This document shows positions 33,561 through 46,092 of a DNA stretch of 64,000 bases, piece by piece (position 1 is the first letter of the stretch; each line of letters opens with the position of its first letter). Source of the DNA: Diphasiastrum complanatum. Lineage: Eukaryota > Streptophyta > Lycopodiopsida > Lycopodiales > Lycopodiaceae. The translations under genes were made by a program, and so were the position numbers. The stretch lies in contig CM055092.1 of assembly GCA_029204225.1 (NCBI GenBank), positions 9,885,806-9,949,805 on the forward strand. The letters run 5' to 3'. The notes beneath the pieces were generated by a model. The model searched no databases, was not told the origin of the DNA, and saw only the letters and a list, made by a program, of their open reading frames with translations.

Positions 33561-34757
33561 AGTCTGTTGCTTGGAAGGACAAGAGAGCAATGATTTTATT
33601 TTAAGAAGAGATTACGGCAGCAAAGATCTAACATAGGAGCATGAGCACTTCAATAGATGGACATTGCAAATGCTCAATTTTTCCTTGTCCCCCATCACCA
33701 TCTCAAGAAAAACCCATTTTACGCTCTCAATGATCCTTTGAAATCAAATTCGACTGTGATACAATCAATTAGTCATGGCGATCCTCTTAGCATTGCTGGT
33801 AGCACCTCTGCACAAGACCACAGCCAAGGATTTCACAAACAAAGATGTTTGATCCATTCCTCAATGCTAGCAATCATCTAACAATGTCTGACGAGTTATT
33901 TCCTTTCCATCCACTCAACACAAAGTCCGAAAACACCCCACCACATTCCCCTGCACTCTTGTCAATTGCTCCCATCTCCATCCATCAACAATTGATCCTT
34001 CACGAAAAAAGCCCACCTCCAATCCCTCCTTGGATTCCACCCACACAGATTTATATATTCTACCCTTAATCTTCCTTCAACTGGCTTTAACCGCATAGCA
34101 CACAACCATGTTTCTTAAAATCTATTAGCTCATTGGTACCATACTTCATGGAAGTAGTAGTATATCTAGTGTCCCTCAGTGTATTACAAAGAAGAAGAAG
34201 GAAGATTGCGCCCCACTTAACACATGTTTTTTTATTTTTAAAAACACGTTCCAACCCAATACGTTCTGACCCAAAAGGGTCGGAACAGGTTTCTAAGGGG
34301 CACATATATGACAAATTAATACTTTATAAACTAAATAATGTCCACAACTTATATGCGACATCAAACCACATATTCACATTTGTCATTTTTTATAAATCAA
34401 AAAATTCTCTTAAACACATGGTCATTTTGTACCAACCATAGCAAATTATCTACTTGTCTTATATCAAATCAAAATATAATTAATACTCATTTGTCCTTTT
34501 TAAAAAATCATCAAAATCTTCAAAGAAAACATGGTCCTCTTGTACCCAAAATATGTCATATCAATCACATGCTTTTGTCCTTAAAAATTCATGCTTAAAA
34601 ATATGTCATATCACCCACATACTTTTGTCCTCAAAAAAATTTATAAAATGAGAGTCAAATCACTTGTTAAGTTCCATAATTTGTCTTTTTGACAAACCAC
34701 TCGCTATATGACACCTTTTAAGCCATAATCACATATTTCTAGGCAAAAAAAATTTGT
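33561..34757. other. CACTA-2 internal non-coding stretch
   Basis: No recognised gene. Near 34547-34635 a direct repeat pairs 'aaatatgtcatatcaatcacatgcttttgtcc' with 'aaatatgtcatatcacccacatacttttgtcc' (quoted in part). Near 34245-34290 lies the palindrome 'tctgacccaaaagggtcgga'. This may be the 5' flank of the TnpA-like gene. Confidence 0.5.
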
Positions 34758-34832
34758 GTGGCACTGCCATGCGTGGCGAAAAAATGCGTGGCAGAGCCAC
34801 GCGACACTTGAAATCTGAAAACTATATATAAA
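34758..34832 (+). promoter_or_regulatory. Putative TnpA-like gene promoter with GTGGCA palindromes (CACTA-2)
   Basis: Motifs 'gtgtggcactgccatgcgtgg' (in part) and 'gcgtggcagagccacgcg' lie directly upstream of a TATA box, TATATATAAA, at 34823-34832. The same order is found at 41911-42025 in CACTA-1. In En/Spm the TnpA protein binds subterminal motifs that overlap its own promoter; a similar self-regulatory arrangement is inferred here. Confidence 0.65.
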
Positions 34833-34923
34833 TGCCCCCATTCAATATTTCTCCACGCTTTCTTGTAGATTTCTTGAGGCTCACTATCACACTCAAGCTC
34901 TCACACTCTCACTTTCAAGCTTT

Positions 34924-35218
<295 letters not shown>

Positions 35219-35421
35219 CTTTCACTCTCCAATTTCCAATCTCTCTTTCTCTCTCCACACTATTTCATACCTCCTTTTCATTTTTCACACATTTAAAAGT
35301 TTGCTTTTCTTTTTCACTCTCTCAGACATCTCTCTCTCACACACACACACACATTTTCATTTTTCACATTTGATATCTTTACAAGTTCTTTTCACAACTT
35401 CATATCTTTCTCTCAATAGTC

Positions 35422-36537
35422 ATGTCTACTAGTGGTAGCAGAGCATCAAGGAAGAGGCTCTTCCGATGGAAGAGGACAAGCCTCGAGATCGGATTCCGAT
35501 CGAGTGCGAGATATTTATACTCTGCTATCTCCCGAGGAAAGGAAAAGGATGAAAGCCCTTTGTCTTTCTGAAGGAGAATCCGATCAACAAGATCGTGGAT
35601 TCGTTTCGATGGAGATGCCGTCGGAAGAATCCACGAATATTTTCTATGACCTTGATGAGGGGTAAGGTCGTCATCTATAGATTGCACGACCTTACTCTTA
35701 AATACTTTGGTCACAATTTGTTTAACCCTTGGGAGCAACAAGACCTAGGGGACAAAGACAAGATACTTGATATATTGCAGCGTGAGTTTTCACAACCAAA
35801 TCGATTTAATGACACATGGGCGAAGACGAGTATGTGTACGCATATTTGTCATAAGCTCCAATCATTAAGACGATTATGTAGTAAAGGCAAGAAGAGGCCG
35901 AGATGGGCATCTAAAAAAGATTTGGAAGAAGTTGTTTATGAATCCAAGCATCCTAATCCTGAGCGCTTTAAGCAACAAAATCAAGGCTTAATCTTTTAGG
36001 CTAATCTCACCTTGGGTCGGGAGGCAAGGCCAATATGCATGCCCAATTTGTAAGTAATTCTCTTTTAACTGATTGCATTTCATATGTTTATTGTTTACCA
36101 ATAATTTTTTGTTTTTTTCTAATCATTGATTTGTGTTGATGTAGGTTGAAGATTATGGGCGTAAGTATACAAATGCCGAGTACAATATTGGATATCACCA
36201 AGGCTATAGTGCCTTGGTTGATCATCTTGCGGCACAAGGCATACATCCAAGGGTAAATTTTTGTTACATAATTTGTATTTATCTTATTTTTTATACACAA
36301 TTTGTATTTCATTTCATTTTTATGACATGTGTTTGGCTAATAGTTATCAATTTGTTTTGTGAATGTGTATGTAGAGGGCATCCGCTTCCTTTGTGGAAGA
36401 AAGTACAGGAGGAAACCAATGAGAAGAAGGGAATGAAGATGAAGGGGACGAAGGCGAAGATGAAGGACAAGATTCGGCTTCAGACAACAATGAGGGAGAA
36501 GATAGCAAAGACTAAGAAGCCTACTATTACTTCTTAG
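35422..36537 (+). pseudogene. TnpA/Transposase_24-like gene (CACTA-2), three exons
   Basis: Exon 1 (35422-36049) encodes in broken frames 'LSPEERKRMKALCLSEGESD', 'DTWAKTSMCTHICHKLQ' and 'KKRPRWASKKDLEEVVYES'. The last resembles the Trp-containing Transposase_24 (Ptta/En-Spm) motif. Introns with GTAAGT (36050) and GTAAAT (36253) donors separate exon 2 (36145-36252; 'NIGYHQGYSALVDHLAAQG') and exon 3 (36375-36537, Lys-rich tail). The CACTA-1 copy has the same exon plan. A frameshift near the start and stops at 35665 and 35998 disrupt it. The predicted role is DNA binding to the subterminal palindromes. Confidence 0.75.
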
Positions 36538-37099
36538 ATTTGTTGTGTTTTTAGTATTTGAAAAAGTAGAAAAAAAGAGTATTAGTATCAATGTTCTTTT
36601 CATGCATTAGATGCAAATATGTACACCTTTTTGAATTATGAATATAGACTTTTGTATTTGATCGTCTCTATCTATTATGTATGGAATGATTGTTTATTGT
36701 TTATTTTTTTCTATTTCATTTTGTATAAAATTTGTTGTAAATATATACAAACAATAAAAAACAAACAAAAACATCAATTTAAGATGATAAAAACATACCT
36801 CATCGATTGTTTGGATGATCTTTAATTCCTTCTAAGATGCATCTCTTTTTCTCTCTTAAAAAGCAAACAATGAAAACCAAATCACTATTAGATTAAAAAT
36901 CAAATAACCATTGTTAGATTACAAATCAATCAACAAAATGATAATTGCTAGAATACAAATCAAAGAATTATTGTTAAATTAAAAATCATTTATCATTGTT
37001 ACATCAATCTCACCACGTTGAAAATATTATGAAAATGCACTTTATGATTCAAATGTAATCTACCAAAATTTAGAATGCATAATATACCTCATGAATAAA

Positions 37100-37540
<441 letters not shown>

Positions 37541-37630
37541 AAGCTTCTGTTCACGAAATCTATTTGAAAATGGAGTCGAGGCCCCCACCTTTTCCATTTC
37601 GCGGGATTTTTTTTTTGTTAAAATATTTCT

Positions 37631-38079
37631 GCGTGGCACTGCCACGCCCCAAAAAAAATTCCAGAAAACTTGCCACGGCGTGGCAAGTTTTTGCTTGATG
37701 GAAAAATTTGCCACGCGTGGAAAACTTCAAATTTTTTTTTAAGAATTTTGCCACACGTGACAAACTTTGCCACGCGTGGCAAAATTCAACATTCTGAAAA
37801 AAAAATACCACGCGTGGCAAATTTCCAAAATTTTGAGCGTGGCAGTTCCACGCGTGGCAGTGCCACGCAAATTTAAAATTTGAATTGCTCTGAGGAAACC
37901 CCCCCCCCACAAAAAAAAAAAAAATCTTTTCAGAGGAAGAGCCAGTGACGAAAAAGTTTGACAGTGTGGCAATGCCACATGTTCATTGCCACGTAGTTTG
38001 CCACGCGATTGCCGCGGACATTACCATGCGAGGGCCGTCGGGTCAAATCTGGTCCCCGTCTTATGTGCGTGGCAATGGG
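37631..38079. repeat. CACTA-2 right subterminal palindrome array
   Basis: About eleven copies of GCGTGGCANTGCCACGC- or TGCCACGCGTGGCA-like motifs lie in both orientations (for example 37631, 37671, 37711, 37768, 37807, 37837, 37967, 37998, 38067). Short subterminal repeats of this kind are the TnpA-binding sites of En/Spm-type elements. The right-hand terminal repeat follows at 38069-38097. Confidence 0.85.
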
Positions 38080-38097
38080 CCTATATTTGTAGTTGTG

Positions 38098-38100
38098 TAT
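38098..38100. other. CACTA-2 target-site duplication (right copy)
   Basis: TAT, identical to 26336-26338. Confidence 0.93.
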
Positions 38101-38513
38101 TTCTATCAAAAGGTTTCACTAATGATTTTAATTCAGTTGGAAGTTCAGGCTCAGACAAAGAATCAAAGATATTTTTGAACATCTCTACAGTACGCAACAT
38201 TTTTTTTTCATTTTCAAATTGTGTCAAAATGCATCCAAGTCTTGTTCTTTTTTTCAAATGAGTAGCGGACGTGGAAGGACCAATGGAAGGAGTAGAGGAC
38301 GTGGAAGGACCAATGGAAGGAGTAGATGATGTGGAAGGAGTGTGGAGGAGTGAATAGATCAACGTGAGGTGTATAGTGACTAGTGACATCATGGATATTC
38401 TCGTCATCAACTAGGGCATCATCTAATGCCAAAGAAGATCCAAAATCAATGTCCCTGATTTTGTTTGTAAGATCATCAATTGTGCAGTGTGACACCAAAG
38501 AACATCTCTGCAA
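38101..38513 (-). pseudogene. SET protein N-terminal segment (CACTA-1), cut by CACTA-2
   Basis: The minus strand encodes 'DDLTNKIRDIDFGSSLALDD', then 30-base repeats reading 'STPSIGPSTS', then 'LKKRTRLGCILT' and '..LPTELKSLVKPFDRN', where CACTA-2 begins. The homologous CACTA-2 segment is 29895-30638. A frameshift lies between the repeat and the upstream part, as the two halves are in different frames. The continuation on the other side of the insertion is the SET core at 25755-26338. Confidence 0.85.
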
Positions 38514-38619
38514 AAGTGAAAAAATACACAGATGTTAGATGTCTTTTTCATCAAAAATGTAATTTGTCTAATAATTATCAATACTAAACCATCAAATTGC
38601 TACAAGAAAGAAAATTTTA

Positions 38620-38780
38620 TATACCTCCACAACTACAGACTCTTCCTCCACATGTTCTCCATACTCCCAAATATGTTTTGTTACTATTCGTCTTACTCCA
38701 ATTTTTAATCCTTTACATTGTTTGCATTTACAATATATCTTCTCGGCGTACTCTCTTTGATACTATTGCAATGACACAAT
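38620..38780 (-). pseudogene. Cys-rich exon like the transposase-associated domain (CACTA-1)
   Basis: The minus strand reads 'EYAEKIYCKCKQCKGLKI' then 'RRIVTKHIWEYGEHVEEE'. It keeps the C-x-C-x2-C..R..V..H..YG pattern of the CACTA-2 exon at 30690-30840. About 105 bases, partly intron-like, separate it from the next segment. The upstream exon (38880-39020) shares PPRDSKK and a Ser run with CACTA-2. Confidence 0.7.
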
Positions 38781-39234
38781 GATAACAAATGATTAAATTT
38801 ATGTTACAATCTCATGTACATGAAAATCAATGAATTTACATTTCAATATGCGCAAACTACAAATACATCGTACCTTCGCTGGATCCCATGTAACTTGAGT
38901 GCCTGAACTTGACGATGAAGATTCTCTGAACAATTTATCAAATTGTGCCATTTTTCATCGATTCTTGCTTTTGCGACAACTTATGATCCTCTGTTCCTTT
39001 TTGCTATCTCGTGGAGGTGTATCAATTCTTCGACTAAAAATTAGAAATAAAGAAAATAAGAATGTACTCAATATTTCTCAACTTCAAGGTATTGCAAAAG
39101 AAAAAAATCATATATAAATGAAGAACTAAAGTAGCAAACTTTGATTAACTTATGAAACTATAATTGAGAGTCCTAACTATGAAGAATAAAATAGTTCTAA
39201 AACATGAGCATTAGGGGCCCAAAAAGACAAACCC

Positions 39235-39540
39235 TCAGGTCTTGGAATTCAAAAGAATGGCATGCAGATGCTATGATCCTAGAATACAATGCATTGATTG
39301 AAAATCATACATGGATCTTGGTAAATCTTCCATCTAACAAGAAGGCAAGCATAAGGCATCACATGTATGATAAAAGCATGATGTTTAGGTTCATAAAGAG
39401 TCACTTATGTCAATGATACCAGTTGGAAAAAGTCATTGGGAGAGAGATCACATTGGAGCATATTGTAACATCTTCATGTATTGCCGATCTTCTCACCAAA
39501 CCATTGATCAAGAATGCTTTCTTTAAATCACATTAAGAGG
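39235..39540 (+). pseudogene. Copia remnant: RT N-terminus joined to RNase H tail
   Basis: 'KEWHADAMILEYNALIENHT' begins the copia RT N-terminal block. After about 100 bases the frame jumps to 'LEHIVTSSCIADLLTKPL', the RNase H C-terminus. More than 1.5 kb of RT/RNase H is deleted between. It lies in CACTA-1 next to the degenerate repeat block; no LTR was recognised with confidence. Confidence 0.8.
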
Positions 39541-39814
39541 TATCATTGTGATCCATTGATTTCTCTTGGAACTCGACCTATTGTATTATCAAGCCATTGA
39601 CCTCAATGTGAATCTAAGTCTTTTGATAAAATTTTGTGCATTTTTAATTTTGAGTTCATTTGGTGAATGTATTGTGTGCTCTTGCCTTGAGATTTGCAAT
39701 CTAGCATTCTTGATCTAATCAAGCAATTGTTTGGTGCAATCACACATCCTTTAGAGAGATTAATCATATGCTTTGTGGATCCTCTGCACATGTGAAATTG
39801 GCACTTAGCTACAC

Positions 39815-40370
39815 TCATGATAGCTCAAATTTTATTTATATCACTCGAGATAACTTGAATTTGATACCTACATGCGAGAAGGCTCAATTTTGATCCTCAT
39901 CACTCGACATGGCTCATTGAATGATCAAATCAACAAGCATTGAGTTTAGTGCACTCAAATTGCTGATTTTCATCTCTTATTGATGGAATTGATCCATGTC
40001 ACACAAGATAGCTTCAACTTGATGTTTGTCAATTGAGATAGGCTATAACTCAAATTTGGCCCCTTGATATTGCTCTTTGCGTGATCAAATTAGAAGAATT
40101 TTGAGTTTAGGATAGTTATATAGCTCACAATTCATGCCTATGACTAAAGCTAGTTAAAATTTAATGCCTAACATGCAATTTTGGTCATTATTGTTCGACA
40201 AGGCTAATTAATTGCTAAAATTAAATAAATTTTAAGTATAGTACATTCCAAATTTTTTGAGTTCAACATCTTATTGATGGAATTGACTCTTATCACATGA
40301 GATAATTGTATCACTCGAGGTAGCTCAATTTTGGACCTTATCACTCGAAATTGAAGTCAAGAACATCTTG
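39815..40370. repeat. Degenerate GATAGCTCAA/TATCACTCGA repeat block (CACTA-1)
   Basis: The same repeat family as 31590-33560 of CACTA-2, shorter here. Motifs lie at 39820, 39850, 40005 and 40320. Confidence 0.65.
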
Positions 40371-40489
40371 TATGAAAATTACACAAGGCTCTATATGGAC
40401 TAAAACAACCCTCTAAAACAGCCTCGTGAATGTAAGATAAAATGAGAGGGGTCTAAACCATTTCTATTCATTCATCCATTCATGTTCCT

Positions 40490-41020
40490 AAACTCTAAAC
40501 TCTAAACACTAAACCCTAAATCCTACATTCTACATCCTAAACCCTAAACCCTACATCGTATACCCCGTATCCAAAACTCTATACCCCAAATTCCAAATTG
40601 TATACTTTCAATCTTAAAATCCACAGTCTAAATCTTACATCTTAAACCCTACATCCTATACCCTAAAAGCCAAATCCTGTAACTTGAATCCTAAAACATG
40701 TATCCCAAACCCTACATCCCAAACGCACAACCTTGAATCCATTCTACATTTCTCATTCTATTCAATTCTATGCATGTTATTCCTATTCTTATTCATCATT
40801 CATTTTTGCATTCCTTCAACATTAAATCATTCATTCTTATTTCACCTATATTCATATGCCTATCTCATTCATATTTTCAAAACAATTCATCCCTATCCTA
40901 TTATTGTTCCTATTCTTATTCCTACTCATTCATCCATTCATGTTCTTAAGCCCTAATCCCTAAACTCTAAACCCTAGACCCTGAACATTATACACCAAAT
41001 TCTATATCCCAAATCTCCAA
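40490..41020 (+). repeat. Interstitial telomere-like CCCTAAA-derived repeats
   Basis: Degenerate heptamers (CTAAACT, CTAAACC, CCTACAT, CCCTAAA) run through 40490-40735 and again at 40949-41020, separated by a TTCATTCAT-rich stretch. A few exact CCCTAAA units are present. It lies inside CACTA-1, so it is not a chromosome end. Confidence 0.8.
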
Positions 41021-41910
41021 TTGCTTACTTTGTGAAAACTGCTTGTATTTTTGCAGAGTTACTTTATTCGCTTGTCATTGAGTTGGTTCATTATTGCAAG
41101 TCGTGAAATGAAGACATGTGAAGAATGCTAAATATATGAATCTGACATAGTCGAGTTTTTCGCCTATGTGATTCCCATGTATTCCTATGAGTGAGCAAGA
41201 GTAAGATTAACCCCAACTAGAACCACCCTTATTGAATGATTGTTGTGAGAGATGTGATTATTGAATGATTGTTGGATCAAATCAATCTCTCACTTGATTA
41301 ATATAAAAGATACTATTGATACCATGATGGACATGTAAACCAAAAGATGAATTGATTTTAAACAAAATTTGTGTCACTTTCCACTCTAGCTTTCACTAAC
41401 AAAATCTAGAAAAGATCTACCAAGATCTAGCTAAAACACAAAACTTAAAATTAACTATCACACCAAATCTAGCCAATTGAATTTTGACCTTGCTTTGGTC
41501 TCTAAGATAAAAACACTATAAATTAGAATCTCTCATTGTTAAAATTATAAGTTAGAATTTCTCATTGTAACATAGGACTATTCTATATAGGCCTACATTA
41601 CTTTTAATTATATAAAACACATATCATGTTTTAATTTTTTATCCACCTACACTTAATTATTCTCTTAATTTGTTTCATGCCACCTCACACAAAATATTTT
41701 TGATTTTGGTGACATAGAAATGCATAAAAAATTGTGTACGAAAGACATATCTTGTCATTATTTGTACCTTATTACTTCATGACATTCAACAAAATGTTTT
41801 TTATTTGCACATTTTTGTTTCATGACAATTGACAAGACAATGGACATTTTGGTAGTACAAATGACATATTCACATGGAGTCACATGGAGGCACATGGAAT
41901 TACATGATTG
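41021..41910. other. CACTA-1 internal stretch without a gene
   Basis: AT-rich, with a short tandem 'attgaatgattgttg' repeat (about 41235-41275) and a 'tagaat(c/t)tctcattgt' repeat (41525-41570). Nothing else is recognised. Confidence 0.5.
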
Positions 41911-42025
41911 TGTTGCGCGTGGCAAAGCCACGTGTGGCACAGCCACATGTGGCACAGCCACATGTGGCAAACAAAATTCTCGTGGCAGTGCCACGCGCAA
42001 TTTGAAATTCATTTCATCTATAAAA
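41911..42025 (+). promoter_or_regulatory. Putative TnpA-like gene promoter with GTGGCA palindromes (CACTA-1)
   Basis: Five GTGGCA/TGCCAC repeats (41916-41995), including the inverted pair 'cgtggcagtgccacgcg', end about 24 bases before a TATA box (TATAAAA, 42019-42025). The layout matches CACTA-2 at 34758-34832. Confidence 0.7.
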
Positions 42026-42201
42026 TGACCTTTTTCACTTCGGACTTTCATTCTTGGTCTTTGCTCTCTCTCTTGATGCTCTCTTCATTTGTGCTCTCTC
42101 TTTGTGCTCTCTTCATTTGTGATCTCTCTTTAAGCTTTAATGCTCTCTAGCTTTAAGTTTTAAGCACTCTCTCTTTCACACATTAATCTTAGTTTTCTTG
42201 T

Positions 42202-42305
<104 letters not shown>

Positions 42306-42382
42306 TCTCTCCCTCTCTATTTCTCACATTAAAGATCTTTCTTTATTTCTTTCACACACACACACACTCTCTACACAACAAA

Positions 42383-43417
42383 ATGTCCACATCCGAAAGT
42401 GGAAGTGGTTTTAGAAGGCCAGGAAGCTCCTCAAGTGGAGGAGCAAGAAGCTCGGGCTCAGGAGACCGAGTTTGAGATTTTTACGAAGGATTATCTCCGG
42501 ATGAAAGGAATAGAATGAAATTTCTATGCCTTTCCGAAGGAGAATCCGAACAAGAGAGGGTGCCGCAAGATACACCAAGTGAAGAATCTGCTAATCGTTA
42601 TTATGATGTTAACGAGGATGGTAGCATTATTAAAAAGTTTAGCCCTTGGGCTAATCAAGACAAGGACAACAAAGATAGAATTATTGCCACGTTGCATAAA
42701 GAATTTAATCAAGATGAAAAATTTGATAGACATTGGGCCTTAACCAATATGTGCACTCATATTAGGCACAAACGACAAGCCCTAAAGGAGGATGATTAGA
42801 GCGGGAAAGCGGAGGCCCGGTTGGGCTTCCAAAAGAGATTGGCACAAAGTTGAGGTGGAACAAAAAAATCCCAATCCCGATCGATTTGCGCAACAAAGGG
42901 AGGCTACGCGGTCAAGGAATGCCCTATTGGGGCAATCACATCTTGATTCAGGGAGCAAAGCCAATATCCAAGCCCAATTTGTAAATAACTTTCTTTTTGT
43001 TTCATTTTAAGTAAATTTAGATAGTTTCAATTTTATGTTATTGTTTCATTAACTAATCAATGTTTGTTTTGTGACTTTAGATTAATGATTTCGGAAGGCC
43101 TTTTACGAAAGCCGAATACAAGATTGGGTATCAACAAGGATACTCAGCTTTGGTGGATCACATGAAAGAAAAAGGGATATTGCCATTGGTAAGAATTAGT
43201 CTTTTTAATTGATTTTTGTGCTTTAGAATTACTAAATCTAAAAGGTGTTTAATCTAATGCTTGTATTTTTGAATTTTGTGGAGAGGATCCACATCAAATG
43301 CACCAAGCGGAGAGGCCGAGGATGAAAACCTTCCATTGGATCAAGGGGAGGAGGAGGAAGAAGAAGATGAAGATGAAGATGCAAATTCCATTGAAAATAA
43401 TCAAGTATCTATTTAGT
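42383..43417 (+). pseudogene. TnpA/Transposase_24-like gene (CACTA-1), three exons
   Basis: ATG 42383 opens a Ser/Gly-rich start, meets a TGA near 42474, and the frame continues 'LSPDERNRMKFLCLSEGESE', 'DRHWALTNMCTHIRHKRQ' to a stop at 42797. The Trp-containing block ('RRPGWASKRDWHKVEVE') resumes in the next frame. Exon 1 ends 42980 (GTAAAT donor). Exon 2 (43081-43188) carries 'EYKIGYQQGYSALVDHMKE'. Exon 3 (about 43288-43417) ends in an acidic Glu/Asp run. Exon plan and sequence parallel 35422-36537. It likely encoded a DNA-binding accessory protein of transposition; the copy is broken. Confidence 0.75.
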
Positions 43418-44264
43418 TTATTATGTAATGTGAAAGATAAGTTGGAGCTTTTGATACCCCATTTTTGAATCTATATACTCTTTCTTTATCTTAAATATAA
43501 AAGTTTTTTGTAATTTTGAACATCATGTCTTTGTATCAATTTTGTATATGATTGTCTTTGACATCAAACAATTAATGAATCAAACAAACAATGATTTATT
43601 TATGAGCATATTGAAACATACCTCATTGTTTCCCTTGATGATTGCTGATACTTGTGATTGATCTTCTTTTAATGGCCTATCAACATCAACACTAACACCA
43701 ACACCAACATGCAATAATTAGTAAGTTAAGTAATGTATTAATTACAAATTAAAAAAACAAATGTAACATTCTGTATCATACAATCTAAACAAACATCAAC
43801 TCACAATAGTTACAATATGCACATTAGTTACAAAATGTTTTTCATAATCAATCTAAATCTAATAGATCCAACATATATTTAGCCTCCAAAAATAAATCTT
43901 CAATACATCTATGAATTACAATCCTAAATGCACATAACTTTAAAACATTTAAAAAAATTGTAATCACAAATACAAATGTAACATTCATTATGATACACTC
44001 TTTTACATACAATCTATATAAACATCAACTCACATTTTAATCAATCTCTCTCTTTCTATCTATTTTTCAAACTCATTCACTCTCAAATTCAATCTCTTTC
44101 ATCTTTCTCAATCTTCTCATCATCTCTCTCAATTTTCTCATAAAAAACTCTTGCACTCTCATTCTCTTAACAAAAAATGAGATGTTTAGCTTCCACTCTT
44201 GTTTTCTCTCAAAAAAAGGACGCGAGTATGTTCCCACGACTTTTTTATTTCCAAAAAATAAAAT
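43418..44264. other. CACTA-1 stretch downstream of the TnpA-like gene
   Basis: AT-rich, with imperfect direct repeats of 'caatctaaacaaacatcaactcaca' type (43785 and 44009). No gene is seen. Confidence 0.5.
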
Positions 44265-44742
44265 TGCGTGGCAGTGCCACGCCCATTCATTTTTTTGCCA
44301 CGCGTGGCAATATTCCAGGGACAGAGATTTTTTCATTGCCACGCGTGGCAAACAAAATGAAAAAGTGTGGCACTGCCACGCGCTGTATTTTTTTTTTGCC
44401 ACACGGGGCAATAAGAAATCTCTGTCCCTAATAATATTGCCACGCGTGCCAAAATTCCAGGAATTTGCGTGGCATTGCCATGCGTGGTAGTGCCACAGCC
44501 TATTTAATCTGGCAACAATTTATTCGGTAGACTTGGCGTGGTTGTGCCACGCATTTGAATTTTGAAATATCTATCGTTGGGAGGGAACGCCATTGCCAGA
44601 TTTTGTTCTTGCGTGGCACTGCCACACTTGTTGCCATGCCATAGCCATGCAATTTGCCACGTGAAACCAAATTGGTCCGCAATGCATCATGTGTTGTTTG
44701 CATGGCTATGAGCATGGCAAACAACAATTATTTGTTGTTGTG
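44265..44742. repeat. CACTA-1 right subterminal palindrome array and terminal repeat
   Basis: About ten GCGTGGCANTGCCACGC / TGCCACGCGTGGCA motifs (from 44265, 44297, 44337, 44365 and on to 44660) precede the terminal inverted repeat at 44713-44742. Density is far greater than at the left end. Confidence 0.9.
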
Positions 44743-44745
44743 TTT

Positions 44746-44884
44746 GTTTGAAATTGATAGGACATTGGAAAGATAAAGATACTTTATTCTGCCATGCACG
44801 AAAAGTTTTCTTTCTAGACACACGAATTATTTTCATTCATTTCTTTTCGGGCTAGACCTATCTTTTGCACACCACTTTCCGACA
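44746..44884 (+). repeat. Copia-2 3' LTR, second part
   Basis: It continues 'gtttgaaattgatagg..' exactly from where 23452 left off, allowing for the TTT duplication. It aligns with 19293-19433 of the 5' LTR and ends TTTCCGACA. Confidence 0.92.
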
Positions 44885-45775
44885 AATTGAGTAGCTTTAG
44901 ACAGAGAATCAGTGTTAGCATTGGCCCATTCTGGAAATGGTGTCCACAAGCTTTTAACATTGAATTACAATGGCGTGTGGATTATATGATGCTACCAGGA
45001 ACAGTAGGCATCGCCTTGGATGATTGGAAGACACCATGGGAAAAGGATGACTTTCTCTGGTTATGGGCCCAGTTATCTATCGAGCAGAAAGGATGTCTCT
45101 GCTGGGGCATAATTCCGGAGAAATTCCAAGTTGTGCCTTTTGGATTAGCTGAGTTATACATAGGCTCTTCTGCTGTGGATGCCTTAGAGTATATCCATAT
45201 TAAAGAATATCAATTTTTGAGAAGTGAGGACAATAAGCGACAATTTTGAAAGCGGAAGTCGCAGTTTTAAGTATACAAACCAAAAGGTGTTGCGGATTTA
45301 GGCGCTTTTGATGATGTAGGTTTGCTGATCAATGTAGATATGGCCTATCCCAAAATTTTCAGTTTTTATGTGGATTGGGAGCGAAACCTGGCTGATTATT
45401 TTGCGGAGATTCAACACAATCTACAAGAGCGAAGAAAGTCACTTCATTATAAGCAATTTTGTACATATTCATTTTGGCAATTTGAAACTTTTGCAGCAAA
45501 GACATTGTTTTTTGTCCAAAATCTTTATGTTAGAAGTTCTTTTATAAGATTTTCAGCTTGCTAATGTAAAGAAATCACACTTCGTAGTGATTCAGATGAA
45601 GATGAAAAGTTAGCTCATGAGCTGTTTGATGGAACATTGCTCCCGGTTAAGCTTGAAGAATTTGGCAACCTACCAGTTGGCCGTTATATGCAATCAAAGG
45701 AAACTTTGATGTTGTACGAGGCTCAACGAAATTTGGAGTTAGCCCAACGATTACATGAAGAATTGAATCCATCAT
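44885..45775 (+). pseudogene. Unidentified degraded ORF
   Basis: Open stretches 44887-45249 (120 codons) and 45322-45564 (80 codons) and a third to 45775 read in nearly the same order with stops between. Features are Trp-rich early sequence ('KWCPQAF', 'DFLWLWAQLS'), 'VPFGLAELYIG' and a C-terminal helix-prone part ('EAQRNLELAQRLHEELNPS'). I do not recognise a family. About 320 bases downstream a polypurine tract and LTR start, so it may be the last ORF (extra or env-position ORF) of an old LTR retrotransposon. Confidence 0.5.
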
Positions 45776-46092
45776 GAATATTCATTCTTGCCTATGTAAT
45801 GGTGATGTTACTATGTGATGGTAAACGCTGAATCTATGAAGTTTTGAAGATGTTTTGAAGTTTGATTCCTGTTCTCATCAATAATTTAACGATCAACTCC
45901 AATCAACCTATTCAATTCAAGAAGCAGCAAAGCCATATGTCTCTAAAGCAGAAGAAATATCTAAAAGAAGAGACATATGAAGAAATATCTTTTCACCTTA
46001 ACGAATATCTGAAGAACAAAATGTTTCATGAATGATCCTTGAAATAAAGATAATATGTTCATGAGGACATTTCACATTTGAGGAAGGGGATA

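Noticed and set aside
33657-34598. Several 70-100 codon ORFs in CACTA-2
   Set aside because: No homologous ORF is recognised in CACTA-1, no domains are seen, and overlapping frames run on both strands.
40490-41020. A chromosome end
   Set aside because: The CCCTAAA-like units are degenerate and lie inside a bounded transposon.
41908-42150. ORF rich in Trp-His-Ser repeats
   Set aside because: It is a translation of the GTGGCA palindromes in the promoter region.
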